Position numbers and translations under genes: made by a program. This document shows positions 54,475 through 61,293 of a stretch of DNA of 61,293 nt, in pieces. Position 1 is the stretch's first letter, and each line of letters begins with the position of its first letter. The stretch comes from JACDBE01 sp051002015 (lineage in GTDB: Bacteria; Actinomycetota; Acidimicrobiia; Spongiisociales; UBA5794), in NCBI GenBank assembly GCA_051002015.1, contig JBPCMS010000031.1, positions 1 to 61,293 of the forward strand, read 5' to 3'. The notes beneath the pieces are model-generated. The model saw only the letters and a program-made list of their open reading frames with translations. It made no database searches and was not told the origin of the DNA.

Positions 54475-55404
54475 TCACCAGGAGCGAGTGGCGGGATCGA
54501 CGTTGCTTCCGGTCAGCACGACCCCGACCCTGCGCCCGGCGATGTCGGCGTGGCGCAGCCCGGCGATCACCACCGCCGAGCTGGGCTCGATCGGCCAGCC
54601 GAGCTGGTCCCAGCACAGGCGAAGGGCGTGGGCGATCTCGTCCTCGGTGACGGTGACGATGGTCTCGACGTGTTCGGCGATGATCGAGAAGGTGCGGGCG
54701 GACAGCGAGGTGAGCAGCCCGTCGGCGATGGTGTCGGGGGCGGTCTGGGGGATCAAGGTGCCGGCGGCGAGCGACCGGGCGGCGTCGTCGGCGCCCCGCG
54801 GTTCGGCCCCGATCACCCGGAGGCGTTGGTCGATCCCGTGGGTGGCGAGCGACGTGCCCGAGATCAGCCCGCCACCGCCCACCGGGGTCATCACCGCCTC
54901 GAGTTCGGGCGCCTCGTCGAGCAGCTCGAGGGCGGCGGTCCCCGCCCCGGCGATGACATCCCGGTTGTCGTAGGGGTGGATCTCGGTGGCGCCGGTCCGT
55001 GCGATCACCTCGGCGACGGTGCTCTCCCGCGCCGCCAGGGTCGGCTCGCACTCGACGATGGTGGCACCGTACCCGGCAACGGCCCGCTTCTTCCGGTCGG
55101 GGGCATTCGAGGGCATCACCACCGTCACCGGGATCCGGCGGATCGCCGCGGCCATGGCCAGGGCGGCGGCGTGGTTGCCCGAGGAGTGGGCGGTCACTCC
55201 GCGGCTCGCCGCCTCGTCGTCGAGGAGCAGCACGGCGTTGGTGGCGCCGCGCAGCTTGAAGGCGCCCATCGGCTGGAGGTGCTCGGCCTTGGCCCACACC
55301 CGGCAACCCGCCCAGGTGTCGAGCCGGTCGTCGTGCAGCACCGGGGTCAAGGCGACGTGGGGGGCGATGCGGTCGGCCGCCGCAACCACGTCGGCGAACG
55401 TCAC
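54475..55404 (-). CDS. Threonine/serine dehydratase-like PLP enzyme
   Basis: The product is 309 aa from GTG at 55404, overlapping the F420-oxidoreductase stop by 4 nt. Fold type II PLP enzyme: Schiff-base K50 (PMGAFKLRGA), SSGNHAAALA, GGGGLISG phosphate loop and a Ser at the pyridine ring (VLTGSNVD). No ACT regulatory domain, so it is a catabolic-type or serine racemase-like enzyme. It deaminates Thr/Ser to the oxoacid, or racemises Ser; these cannot be told apart here. Confidence 0.88.
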   Translation of the reverse strand: MTFADVVAAADRIAPHVALTPVLHDDRLDTWAGCRVWAKAEHLQPMGAFKLRGATNAVLLLDDEAASRGVTAHSSGNHAAALAMAAAIRRIPVTVVMPSNAPDRKKRAVAGYGATIVECEPTLAARESTVAEVIARTGATEIHPYDNRDVIAGAGTAALELLDEAPELEAVMTPVGGGGLISGTSLATHGIDQRLRVIGAEPRGADDAARSLAAGTLIPQTAPDTIADGLLTSLSARTFSIIAEHVETIVTVTEDEIAHALRLCWDQLGWPIEPSSAVVIAGLRHADIAGRRVGVVLTGSNVDPATRSW

Positions 55405-56198
55405 CCCGACGGAGTGGCGCACGTGGCGTTCCGTCGGTCGCGCCACGCCAGCCAGTCCGGCACGGTCGTCATGTCATAGTCGGGGCCGCTTAGCCCGAGG
55501 GTGAACTGGCGGAACCCGAGCTCGTACAGGGCGTCTGCACTCTCCGGTGCCGCCCCCGCCCGCACCCCGGTCGACCGCTCGATCTCCTCGGTCGGCCGCC
55601 CGATCTCGGCGCACCACCGGTCGAGCACCTTGGACTTGTGGGCAAGGGTCTCGGCGTTGCCGAAGGCGTGCCACACGTCGGCGTGGCGGGCAACCAGCCT
55701 CAATGTCTTGCGCTCGCCGCCGCCTCCGATCATCAGCGGGATCTTGCGGGTCGGCGCCGGGTTGAGCCTGGCCAGCCGCTCCTCGATGGTGGGGAGGGAG
55801 GAAGCGAGGTGGGCCAGCCTGGTCCCAGGGGTCCCGAAGTCGTAGCCATACTCGTCGTAGTCCTTCTCGAACCAGCCGGCCCCGATGCCGAGGACGAGGC
55901 GCCCTCGGGAGATGTGGTCGACGGTGCGCGCCATGTCGGCCAGCAGGTGTGCGTTGCGGTACGAGTTGCAGACGACGAGCGCTCCGATCTCCACCCGGTT
56001 CGTCTGCTCCGCCCAGGCGCCGAGCATGGTCCAGCACTCGAAGTGCTTGCCGTCAGGGTCGCCGTTGAGCGGGAAGAAGTGGTCCCAGTTGTACACCACG
56101 TCGATGCCGAGGTCCTCGGCCTTGGTGACCGCGCTGCGGATGGCGGCGTAGTCGGCGTGCTGCGGCTGGAGCTGGATCGCGATGCGGACTCGGGGCAT
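55401..56198 (-). CDS. LLM-class F420-dependent oxidoreductase
   Basis: The product is 265 aa; ATG at 56198 with an AGGA site. Luciferase-like barrel: RIAIQLQPQHADYAAIRSAVTKAEDLGIDVVYNWDHFFP, GALVVCNSYRNAHLLADMARTVDHISRGRLVLGIGAGWFEKDYDEYGYDFG, IPLMIGGGGERKTLRLVARHADVWH. Probably F420-dependent; substrate unknown. Stop overlaps the dehydratase start, so they form an operon. Confidence 0.9.
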   Translation of the reverse strand: MPRVRIAIQLQPQHADYAAIRSAVTKAEDLGIDVVYNWDHFFPLNGDPDGKHFECWTMLGAWAEQTNRVEIGALVVCNSYRNAHLLADMARTVDHISRGRLVLGIGAGWFEKDYDEYGYDFGTPGTRLAHLASSLPTIEERLARLNPAPTRKIPLMIGGGGERKTLRLVARHADVWHAFGNAETLAHKSKVLDRWCAEIGRPTEEIERSTGVRAGAAPESADALYELGFRQFTLGLSGPDYDMTTVPDWLAWRDRRNATCATPSG

Positions 56199-56256
56199 GG
56201 TGTTCCTGTGGGTGGTGGCGGAGGCGGGTTTCGCCAAGCTAGCCGCCGCCCAGCAC

Positions 56257-56322
56257 CGGCTCGACAACTTTGAGCGCTTCACCTCGCCTAACGGTGTGAG
56301 GCGCTCAAAGTTTCCCGAGCCG
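56257..56322. repeat. 66-bp palindrome between divergent genes
   Basis: Outer arms CGGCTCG/CGAGCCG, a small asymmetric bulge, then AACTTTGAGCGC/GCGCTCAAAGTT (12 bp perfect) and TCAC/GTGA, with a 13-nt loop. It lies between the divergent F420-oxidoreductase and Eis-like genes. A terminator would not be needed there. Confidence 0.8.
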
Positions 56323-56350
56323 CTGGTCCCCACCGTGTAGCGTGCCCGCG

Positions 56351-57565
56351 ATGGACATCACGGTCCGCCCCGCCACCCAGGAGGAGCTGCCGGCCGTCTT
56401 CCGCACCCTGGTGCGCGGCTTTGGGGACGACCCCGAGCCCGACGACCGCGACGGCGAGCGGCTGTGGGCGGTGCTTCCCGCCGGGCGCACCGTGGTCGCC
56501 CTCGACCGGGATCGCATGGTCGGTACCCTGGGTGACTACGACATGCGGCTCGTCGTCCCCGGGGGCGCCCGGGTGGCCATGGGCGGTACCACCATCATCA
56601 CCGTCGCCCCCACCCACCGGCGGCGGGGCGTGTTGCGGGCGATGATGGCGCTCCACCTCGACGCCGTGGCGGGGAGGGGCGATCCGCTCGCCGGGCTGTG
56701 GGCCTCGGAGACCCCCATCTACGGACGGTTCGGCTACGGGTGTGCCGCCGACGGCGTCGACTACACCTTCCGCGGATCCCAAGTGGTGCTCCCCCCGCCG
56801 CCGGACGTGACCGTGGAGCTGCTCGACGACGACCCCATCGAGGTGCTCCCGGCCGTGTACGAGCGGGTGGCGGGGCGATCCGGTACCTATGAGCGGACCA
56901 CGGAGTGGTGGCGGAACCACACGCTGCGCGATGACCCCCACCGGCGTCGCGGCAAGTCGGCGCTGCGCCATGCCGTCGCCAGGCGGGCGGGAGAGGGGGT
57001 TGGCTACGTGACCTACCGCCAGAAGCAGGACTGGGAGCGGGTCCCCGAGGGCACCGTCTCGGTGCAGGCGCTGTTCGCCGCCGACACCGGGGTGCGCCGG
57101 GCGCTGGTCTCGTTCGTGGCCAACATCGACCTCTACCCCAAGGTGACCATCTGGAACCAACCGGTCGACGACCCGCTGGTGTGGGAGGTGGAGAACCGAC
57201 GCGAGCTGGTCAGCGAGGTCTCGGACTCGATCTGGATCCGGATAATGGACATCCCGGCCGCTCTCACCGCCCGAACCTACGAGACCGATGGCAGCATCGT
57301 GATCGGCATAACCGACCCGACCCGTCCCGGCAACACGGGCGCCTACGAGCTGGTGGTGACAGGCGGGCCGGCGAGCTGCTCACCCACCGGCGCTGAGCCG
57401 TCGGTGTCGATGCACATCCGGGAACTGGGTGCGCTGTACCTCGGCGGTCGCAACGCGGTCACCCTGCAGCGGGCCGGTCTGATCGAAGGCACCCGCCCCG
57501 CCGTCTCCCACCTCGACCGCCTCTTCCGCACCGTCGCCGCCCCCTGGTGCCCCGAGATCTTCTGA
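56351..57565 (+). CDS. Eis-family N-acetyltransferase
   Basis: The product is 404 aa. The N-terminal GNAT domain (VRPATQEELPAVFRTLVRGFGDD; acetyl-CoA loop VAPTHRRRGVLRAMMALHL) is followed by a degenerate second GNAT (about 160-290) and a C-terminal SCP2-like domain ending in PWCPEIF, whose terminal carboxylate is the catalytic base in Eis enzymes. Eis proteins acetylate amines, including aminoglycosides and polyamines. Whether this one confers resistance is unknown. TAGCGT ends 7 nt before the ATG. Confidence 0.9.
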   Translation: MDITVRPATQEELPAVFRTLVRGFGDDPEPDDRDGERLWAVLPAGRTVVALDRDRMVGTLGDYDMRLVVPGGARVAMGGTTIITVAPTHRRRGVLRAMMALHLDAVAGRGDPLAGLWASETPIYGRFGYGCAADGVDYTFRGSQVVLPPPPDVTVELLDDDPIEVLPAVYERVAGRSGTYERTTEWWRNHTLRDDPHRRRGKSALRHAVARRAGEGVGYVTYRQKQDWERVPEGTVSVQALFAADTGVRRALVSFVANIDLYPKVTIWNQPVDDPLVWEVENRRELVSEVSDSIWIRIMDIPAALTARTYETDGSIVIGITDPTRPGNTGAYELVVTGGPASCSPTGAEPSVSMHIRELGALYLGGRNAVTLQRAGLIEGTRPAVSHLDRLFRTVAAPWCPEIF

Positions 57566-57651
57566 GTCGGGTTCGCGGGGCAGCCTTTCCCGGCCCCGGC
57601 GAGCCGGGGTGGGATAACGAGGCCTGCGGCGCGGCCGGGAGAGGAGTAGGG

Positions 57652-58107
57652 CTACAGGCGTTCCAGGGCTTCGAGGCGCTGGACCTCTGCGGCGGTCTGG
57701 GGGGCGGGTTGGCCGGATGGGACCGTCACCGACGGGATGCCGCCGGCGTCGCCTACCCCGGCCCTTATCGCCTGGTCCTCGACCACGATGATCCTGGAGA
57801 CGGCGGCATCGACCAGACCCTCGATCCAGGCGTCGACCACCTCCTGCGGGGTGGCGGCGAACGACCGCTCCCGGTCATCGCCGGCGGCGGCGACGACGGC
57901 GATGGCACAGAACGCCCGCATCGCCGCCCCGCCCACGTGGGATCCGTCCGACACGTCACCTGTGGCGACCTTCACCCCGCGCTCCCTGAGCATCGCCGCC
58001 TCGGCGGGGTCGGTGACGAAGGCTCGCACCTCGGCGACGTGGGGGATGAGGACGTCGACGATGGCGCGGCCCACGGGGGTGTCTGCTCCGATCACGATCA
58101 CCGGCAC
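57652..58107 (-). CDS. Small NAD(P)-binding Rossmann-fold protein
   Basis: The product is 151 aa from GTG. It begins VIVIGADTPVGRAIVDVL, an NAD(P)-binding glycine pattern of the NmrA/SDR-like type, then RGVKVATGDVSDG, but it stops before a substrate domain could form. At half the usual length it may be a regulator or a remnant. TAACCT ends 6 nt before the start, so it is probably expressed as a leaderless mRNA. Confidence 0.72.
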   Translation of the reverse strand: MPVIVIGADTPVGRAIVDVLIPHVAEVRAFVTDPAEAAMLRERGVKVATGDVSDGSHVGGAAMRAFCAIAVVAAAGDDRERSFAATPQEVVDAWIEGLVDAAVSRIIVVEDQAIRAGVGDAGGIPSVTVPSGQPAPQTAAEVQRLEALERL

Positions 58108-58176
58108 GGGCTCAGGTTAGGGGGCGGCGCGGCGACGCTTGAGCCGGGGGCGATCACCCCGTACACTGGCTCCCCT

Positions 58177-58201
58177 GCATAATCATCAGACTATGCGCAT
58201 A
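58177..58201. promoter_or_regulatory. Palindromes upstream of gltB
   Basis: GCATA-N10-TATGC followed directly by the 10-bp palindrome TATGCGCATA (58192-58201), 19-43 bp before the gltB start. A candidate operator; regulator unknown. CATAAT (58178-58183) could be a -10. Confidence 0.4.
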
Positions 58202-58219
58202 CTATCGGAGGGAGCCCGC

Positions 58220-61200
58220 GTGGAGCGTCGATGGCCGCTGGTCGATCCGTCCGTGACCAGAGACGCCTGCGGTGTCGGGTTCATCGCCGACCGCCACGGG
58301 CGTTCCACCCACCGGCTCCTCCGCACCGCGGTCACCTGCCTGCACAACCTCGATCACCGCGGCGCCCGCTCCGCAGACGGCACCGGCGATGGGGCCGGCA
58401 TCATGACCCGGCTGCCCTACCGGCTCCTGGCCCGCGAGCTGCACGCCGCCGGTCTCCCCGTTCCCGATCCGCGGTCGCTCGGGGTGGTCATGGTCTTCCT
58501 TCCCCCCGGCCACGAGGAGGCGGCCCGCAGCCACATCGCCGCCACGATGGCAGACGAACGCATCGACCTGCTGTTGTGGCGTCGGGTCCCGGTGGGCCCG
58601 ATGGCGCTGTCCGAGACCGCCCGCCGTTCGATGCCGGTGATCGCCCAGGCGCTGGTCAGCATCGACGATGACGATCCCGACCGGTTCGAGCGTCGGCTGT
58701 TTCTGGCCAGGCGCCGCATCCGTCGCACCCTTCCAGACGGCCTCGCCGGGACCTTCGTGGTCTCGGCGTCCTGTCGCACCGTGGTGTACAAGGGTCTCTT
58801 CACCGCCGCCCGCATCGACGACTTTTACTGGGACCTGAAGGACCCGACCTTCGAGGCCGACTTCGCCATCTTCCACCAGCGCTACTCCACCAACACCGAA
58901 CCGGCGTGGGCCCTGGCCCAGCCGTTCCGGATGCTGGCCCACAACGGGGAGATCAACACCATCCAGGCCAACCGCTCGTGGATGGAGGCGCGCAGCCAGA
59001 ACCTGTCCAACGCGGTGTGGGGCGACCGCACCGACGACCTCCGCCCCCTGGTGGCGCAGTCGGGGAGCGATTCGGCCGGTCTCGACAACGCCTTCGAGGT
59101 GCTGGTGCGTTCGGGTCGGACCATCGCCCACGTCAAGGAGATGCTGATCCCGTCGGCGTGGGAGAACGTCCCCGATCTCGACCCCGACCTGCGTGCCTTC
59201 TACGAGTACCACGCCTTCCTCACCGAACCTTGGGACGGCCCCGCCGCCATCGCCGCCTCCGACGGCAGGCATGTCATCGCCGGGCTGGATCGCAACGGGC
59301 TCAGGCCGGCCCGGTGGACGGTCACTCCCGAGGTGATCATCGTGGCCTCCGAGGCAGGGATCGCCCCCGCCCAGGAGATCGAGGCGGAGCGCACCGGGCA
59401 GCTCGGACCGGGCGAGATCGTCCGGGTGGACCTGACCACCGGGGAGATCGCCTTCGACGATCGGGTCAAGCGGGACCTGGCCGGGCGCGCCCCGTACGCC
59501 GACTGGATCAGCACCGAGACCAACTACGTGCGCCACCCGTTCGACCCGCTCCAGGACGAGCGGTTCGACCCCGAGCGGCTGGTCCGGGTGTTCGGCTACA
59601 CCGCGGAGGAGCGCCGGCTGATCCTGGAGCCGATGGCGCTGGGCGTCGAGCCGGTGCTGTCGATGGGCAACGACACCGGGCTGGCCGTGCTGTCCGCCAC
59701 CCCGCAGCGGATCAGCCGCTACTTCCACCAGGCGTTCGCCCAGGTGACCAACCCGCCGATGGACCCGATCCGGGAACGCCTGGTTATGTCGCTGCAGACG
59801 TACGTGGGGCGGCGGGGCTCGATCCTGGAGGAGACCAGGCAGCAGGCCCACCTGATGGAGCTCTCGTCGTGCGTGCTCAGCGACGCCGAGATCGAGCGTC
59901 TGCGCAACTCGACCGACCCAGGGTTCCGGGCGGTGTGGGTCCGGGCGCTGTTCCCGGCGGGGAGCGGGGCCGAGGGGCTGCGTCGGGCCATGGTCGACCT
60001 CGGCGACCGGGTGGAGATGGCGGTCCGCTCCGGGGCCACGATCCTGATCCTCTCCGACCGCGAGGTCGACGCAGATCACGCCCCGGTGCCGATGGCGCTG
60101 GCGGTCGGCGCCGTCCACCACCGGCTGATCGAGTCGGGGCTGCGGCTCGACGCCTCGATCGTCGCCGTGTCCGGCGAGCCGCGCGACCCCCATGACCTGG
60201 CCTGCCTCATCGGCTTCGGGGCATCGGCGGTGAACCCGTATCTCGCCATCGAGGAGGTGCGGGCGATGGCCGAGCGCGGCGACGTCGCCGTGGGGGTGGT
60301 CGAGGCCCAGGAGAACTACCGGGCCGCCCTGGAGAAAGGCCTGCTCAAGATCATGTCGAAGATGGGGATCTGCACCATCGCCTCGTACCGGGGGAGCGAG
60401 CTGTTCGAGGCGATCGGGCTCGACCCCGAGGTGTGCGACCTGGCCTTCCGCTACGTGTCCCGCCGGGTGGGAGGCGCCGGGTTCGCGCGGATCGCCGCCG
60501 ACACCGAGGCCAGACACGCCTCGTTCACCGGCGGCGACGAGGATCCGGGCGGGTTCTACAAGCACCGCCGGGGTGGGGCGCCCCACATCAACGGGCCCAA
60601 GGCGGTGCTGGCGTTGCAGAAGGCGGTGCGCCACGACGATCCCGCCCGGTGGCAGGAGTTCGTGGCGCTGGTGGAGACCGAGCGTCCCCCGCTCGAGCTG
60701 CGCGACCTGCTCACCGTCCGGCCGCTCGGTCCGCCCATCCCGGTTGACGGGGTGCAGTCGGTCGACCAGGTGATGCGACGGTTCACCACGGCGGCGATGT
60801 CGCTGGGGGCGCTGTCGGCCGAGGCCCACGAGACCCTGGCCGAGGCGATGAACTACCTGGGCGGGCTGTCGAACTCGGGTGAGGGGGGCGAGGACCCGGC
60901 TCGGTTCGGGACCCCGCGCAGCTCGTCGATCAAGCAGGTGGCCAGCGGCCGCTTCGGGGTGACACCCGGGTACCTGGCCTCGGCCGAGGAGCTGCAGATC
61001 AAGATCGCCCAGGGCTCCAAGCCCGGTGAGGGAGGCCAGCTCCCCGGGCACAAGGTATCGGTGGAGATCGCCAGGCTGCGTCACACCGAGCCGGGGGTGA
61101 CCCTGATCTCCCCGCCGCCCCATCACGACATCTATTCGATCGAAGACCTGGCCGAGCTGATCCACGACCTCAAGGTGTTCAAGCCGCTGGCGCGGGTGTC

Positions 61201-61293
61201 GGTCAAGCTGGTCTCCGGCCCGGGGGTGGGGACCATCGCCGTCGGGGTGGCCAAGGCGCTGGCCGACGTGGTCACCATCTCGGGCAACGGTGG
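58220..61293 (+). CDS. gltB: Glutamate synthase large subunit, 5' part (runs off the window)
   Basis: 1024 codons are visible; the protein normally has about 1500. GTG start with CGGAGGGA ribosome-binding site. The N-terminal class-II glutaminase domain exposes C17 (DACGVGFIADRHG) after propeptide removal, with LAHNGEINTIQANR and SSSDSA-like QSGSDSAGLDN. The central domain and the start of the FMN/3Fe-4S synthase domain follow (GLSNSGEGGEDPARFGT, SGRFGVTPGYLASAEELQIKIAQGSKPGEGGQLPGHK). It makes two glutamates from glutamine and 2-oxoglutarate. Together with amt it forms the nitrogen-assimilation content of the window. Confidence 0.96.
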   Translation, partial: MERRWPLVDPSVTRDACGVGFIADRHGRSTHRLLRTAVTCLHNLDHRGARSADGTGDGAGIMTRLPYRLLARELHAAGLPVPDPRSLGVVMVFLPPGHEEAARSHIAATMADERIDLLLWRRVPVGPMALSETARRSMPVIAQALVSIDDDDPDRFERRLFLARRRIRRTLPDGLAGTFVVSASCRTVVYKGLFTAARIDDFYWDLKDPTFEADFAIFHQRYSTNTEPAWALAQPFRMLAHNGEINTIQANRSWMEARSQNLSNAVWGDRTDDLRPLVAQSGSDSAGLDNAFEVLVRSGRTIAHVKEMLIPSAWENVPDLDPDLRAFYEYHAFLTEPWDGPAAIAASDGRHVIAGLDRNGLRPARWTVTPEVIIVASEAGIAPAQEIEAERTGQLGPGEIVRVDLTTGEIAFDDRVKRDLAGRAPYADWISTETNYVRHPFDPLQDERFDPERLVRVFGYTAEERRLILEPMALGVEPVLSMGNDTGLAVLSATPQRISRYFHQAFAQVTNPPMDPIRERLVMSLQTYVGRRGSILEETRQQAHLMELSSCVLSDAEIERLRNSTDPGFRAVWVRALFPAGSGAEGLRRAMVDLGDRVEMAVRSGATILILSDREVDADHAPVPMALAVGAVHHRLIESGLRLDASIVAVSGEPRDPHDLACLIGFGASAVNPYLAIEEVRAMAERGDVAVGVVEAQENYRAALEKGLLKIMSKMGICTIASYRGSELFEAIGLDPEVCDLAFRYVSRRVGGAGFARIAADTEARHASFTGGDEDPGGFYKHRRGGAPHINGPKAVLALQKAVRHDDPARWQEFVALVETERPPLELRDLLTVRPLGPPIPVDGVQSVDQVMRRFTTAAMSLGALSAEAHETLAEAMNYLGGLSNSGEGGEDPARFGTPRSSSIKQVASGRFGVTPGYLASAEELQIKIAQGSKPGEGGQLPGHKVSVEIARLRHTEPGVTLISPPPHHDIYSIEDLAELIHDLKVFKPLARVSVKLVSGPGVGTIAVGVAKALADVVTISGNG

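Noticed and set aside
58202..61165. Very long open frame on the minus strand opposite gltB (and similar ones opposite mfd, the GNAT fusion and menF)
   Set aside because: High GC leaves antisense frames open; codon pattern and low-complexity His/Gly/Asp-rich translations show they are shadows of real genes.

Overview
The window is about 61 kb of very GC-rich bacterial chromosome. Genes are tightly packed, often with ATGA or GTGA stop/start overlaps. Enolase, DivIC/FtsB-like, DUF501 and Ppx genes in that order, F420-type (LLM and PPOX) oxidoreductases, a menaquinone pathway, frequent GTG starts and many leaderless-looking promoters point to an Actinomycetota chromosome. A lineage outside the well-studied genera, perhaps Acidimicrobiia-like, is my inference; no rRNA is present to settle it. 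No prophage, integrase, transposase or CRISPR array is visible.

Layout. 1-2.1 kb: two coupled genes of unknown function (SGNH-like folds, the first with a biotinyl/lipoyl-like C-terminus). 2.2-10.3 kb: mfd, a SurA-like lipoprotein, a MazG fusion, eno, a DivIC/FtsB-like protein and DUF501. 10.3-12.8 kb: a VapBC-type toxin-antitoxin pair and an intergenic stretch with a LexA-type box sit between DUF501 and ppx; a Usp follows. 12.8-17.8 kb: acetyltransferase, EF-G-like GTPase, tRNA-Leu(UAA), DUF1028 and an F420/FMN oxidase-fold protein. 17.9-19 kb: a decayed ATP-grasp gene. 19-23.4 kb: ammonium transporter with a candidate GlnR box, MBL-fold hydrolase, Dps and ABC-F. 23.4-26.7 kb: two-component system with a divergent small exported protein, then an LTD-like lipoprotein. 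26.8-30.2 kb: GNAT/acyl-CoA-synthetase fusion and a CBS-BON protein.

30.2-39.5 kb is dominated by menaquinone synthesis: menF on the plus strand, menB-menA-menD on the minus strand and menE divergent from menB. Inside it lies a MarR-controlled YczE/F420-oxidoreductase operon with two identical operators. 39.6-50 kb: exported subtilase, atypical SDR, M3 peptidase, HtrA protease, small zinc-motif protein, an EEP-fold protein coupled to a beta-propeller lipoprotein, and a CBS protein. 50.1-53.7 kb: a heterodimeric ABC exporter pair in which both genes carry frameshifts or a stop. 53.8-61.3 kb: a NimA-like flavoprotein, a threonine/serine dehydratase coupled to an F420 oxidoreductase, an Eis-like acetyltransferase, a Rossmann protein, and the 5' part of gltB running off the end.

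Two features cut across the window. First, about 20 genes have a TAnnnT hexamer ending 6-10 nt before the start codon, the signature of leaderless transcription. Second, a family of about 50-bp palindromes with arms TTTCTTAGGA/TCCTAAGAAA occurs four times between genes. I found no complete, clearly novel multi-gene system. The strongest unexplained items are the palindrome family, the first two genes, the LexA-box region next to the toxin-antitoxin pair, and the two loci with clustered disruptions.
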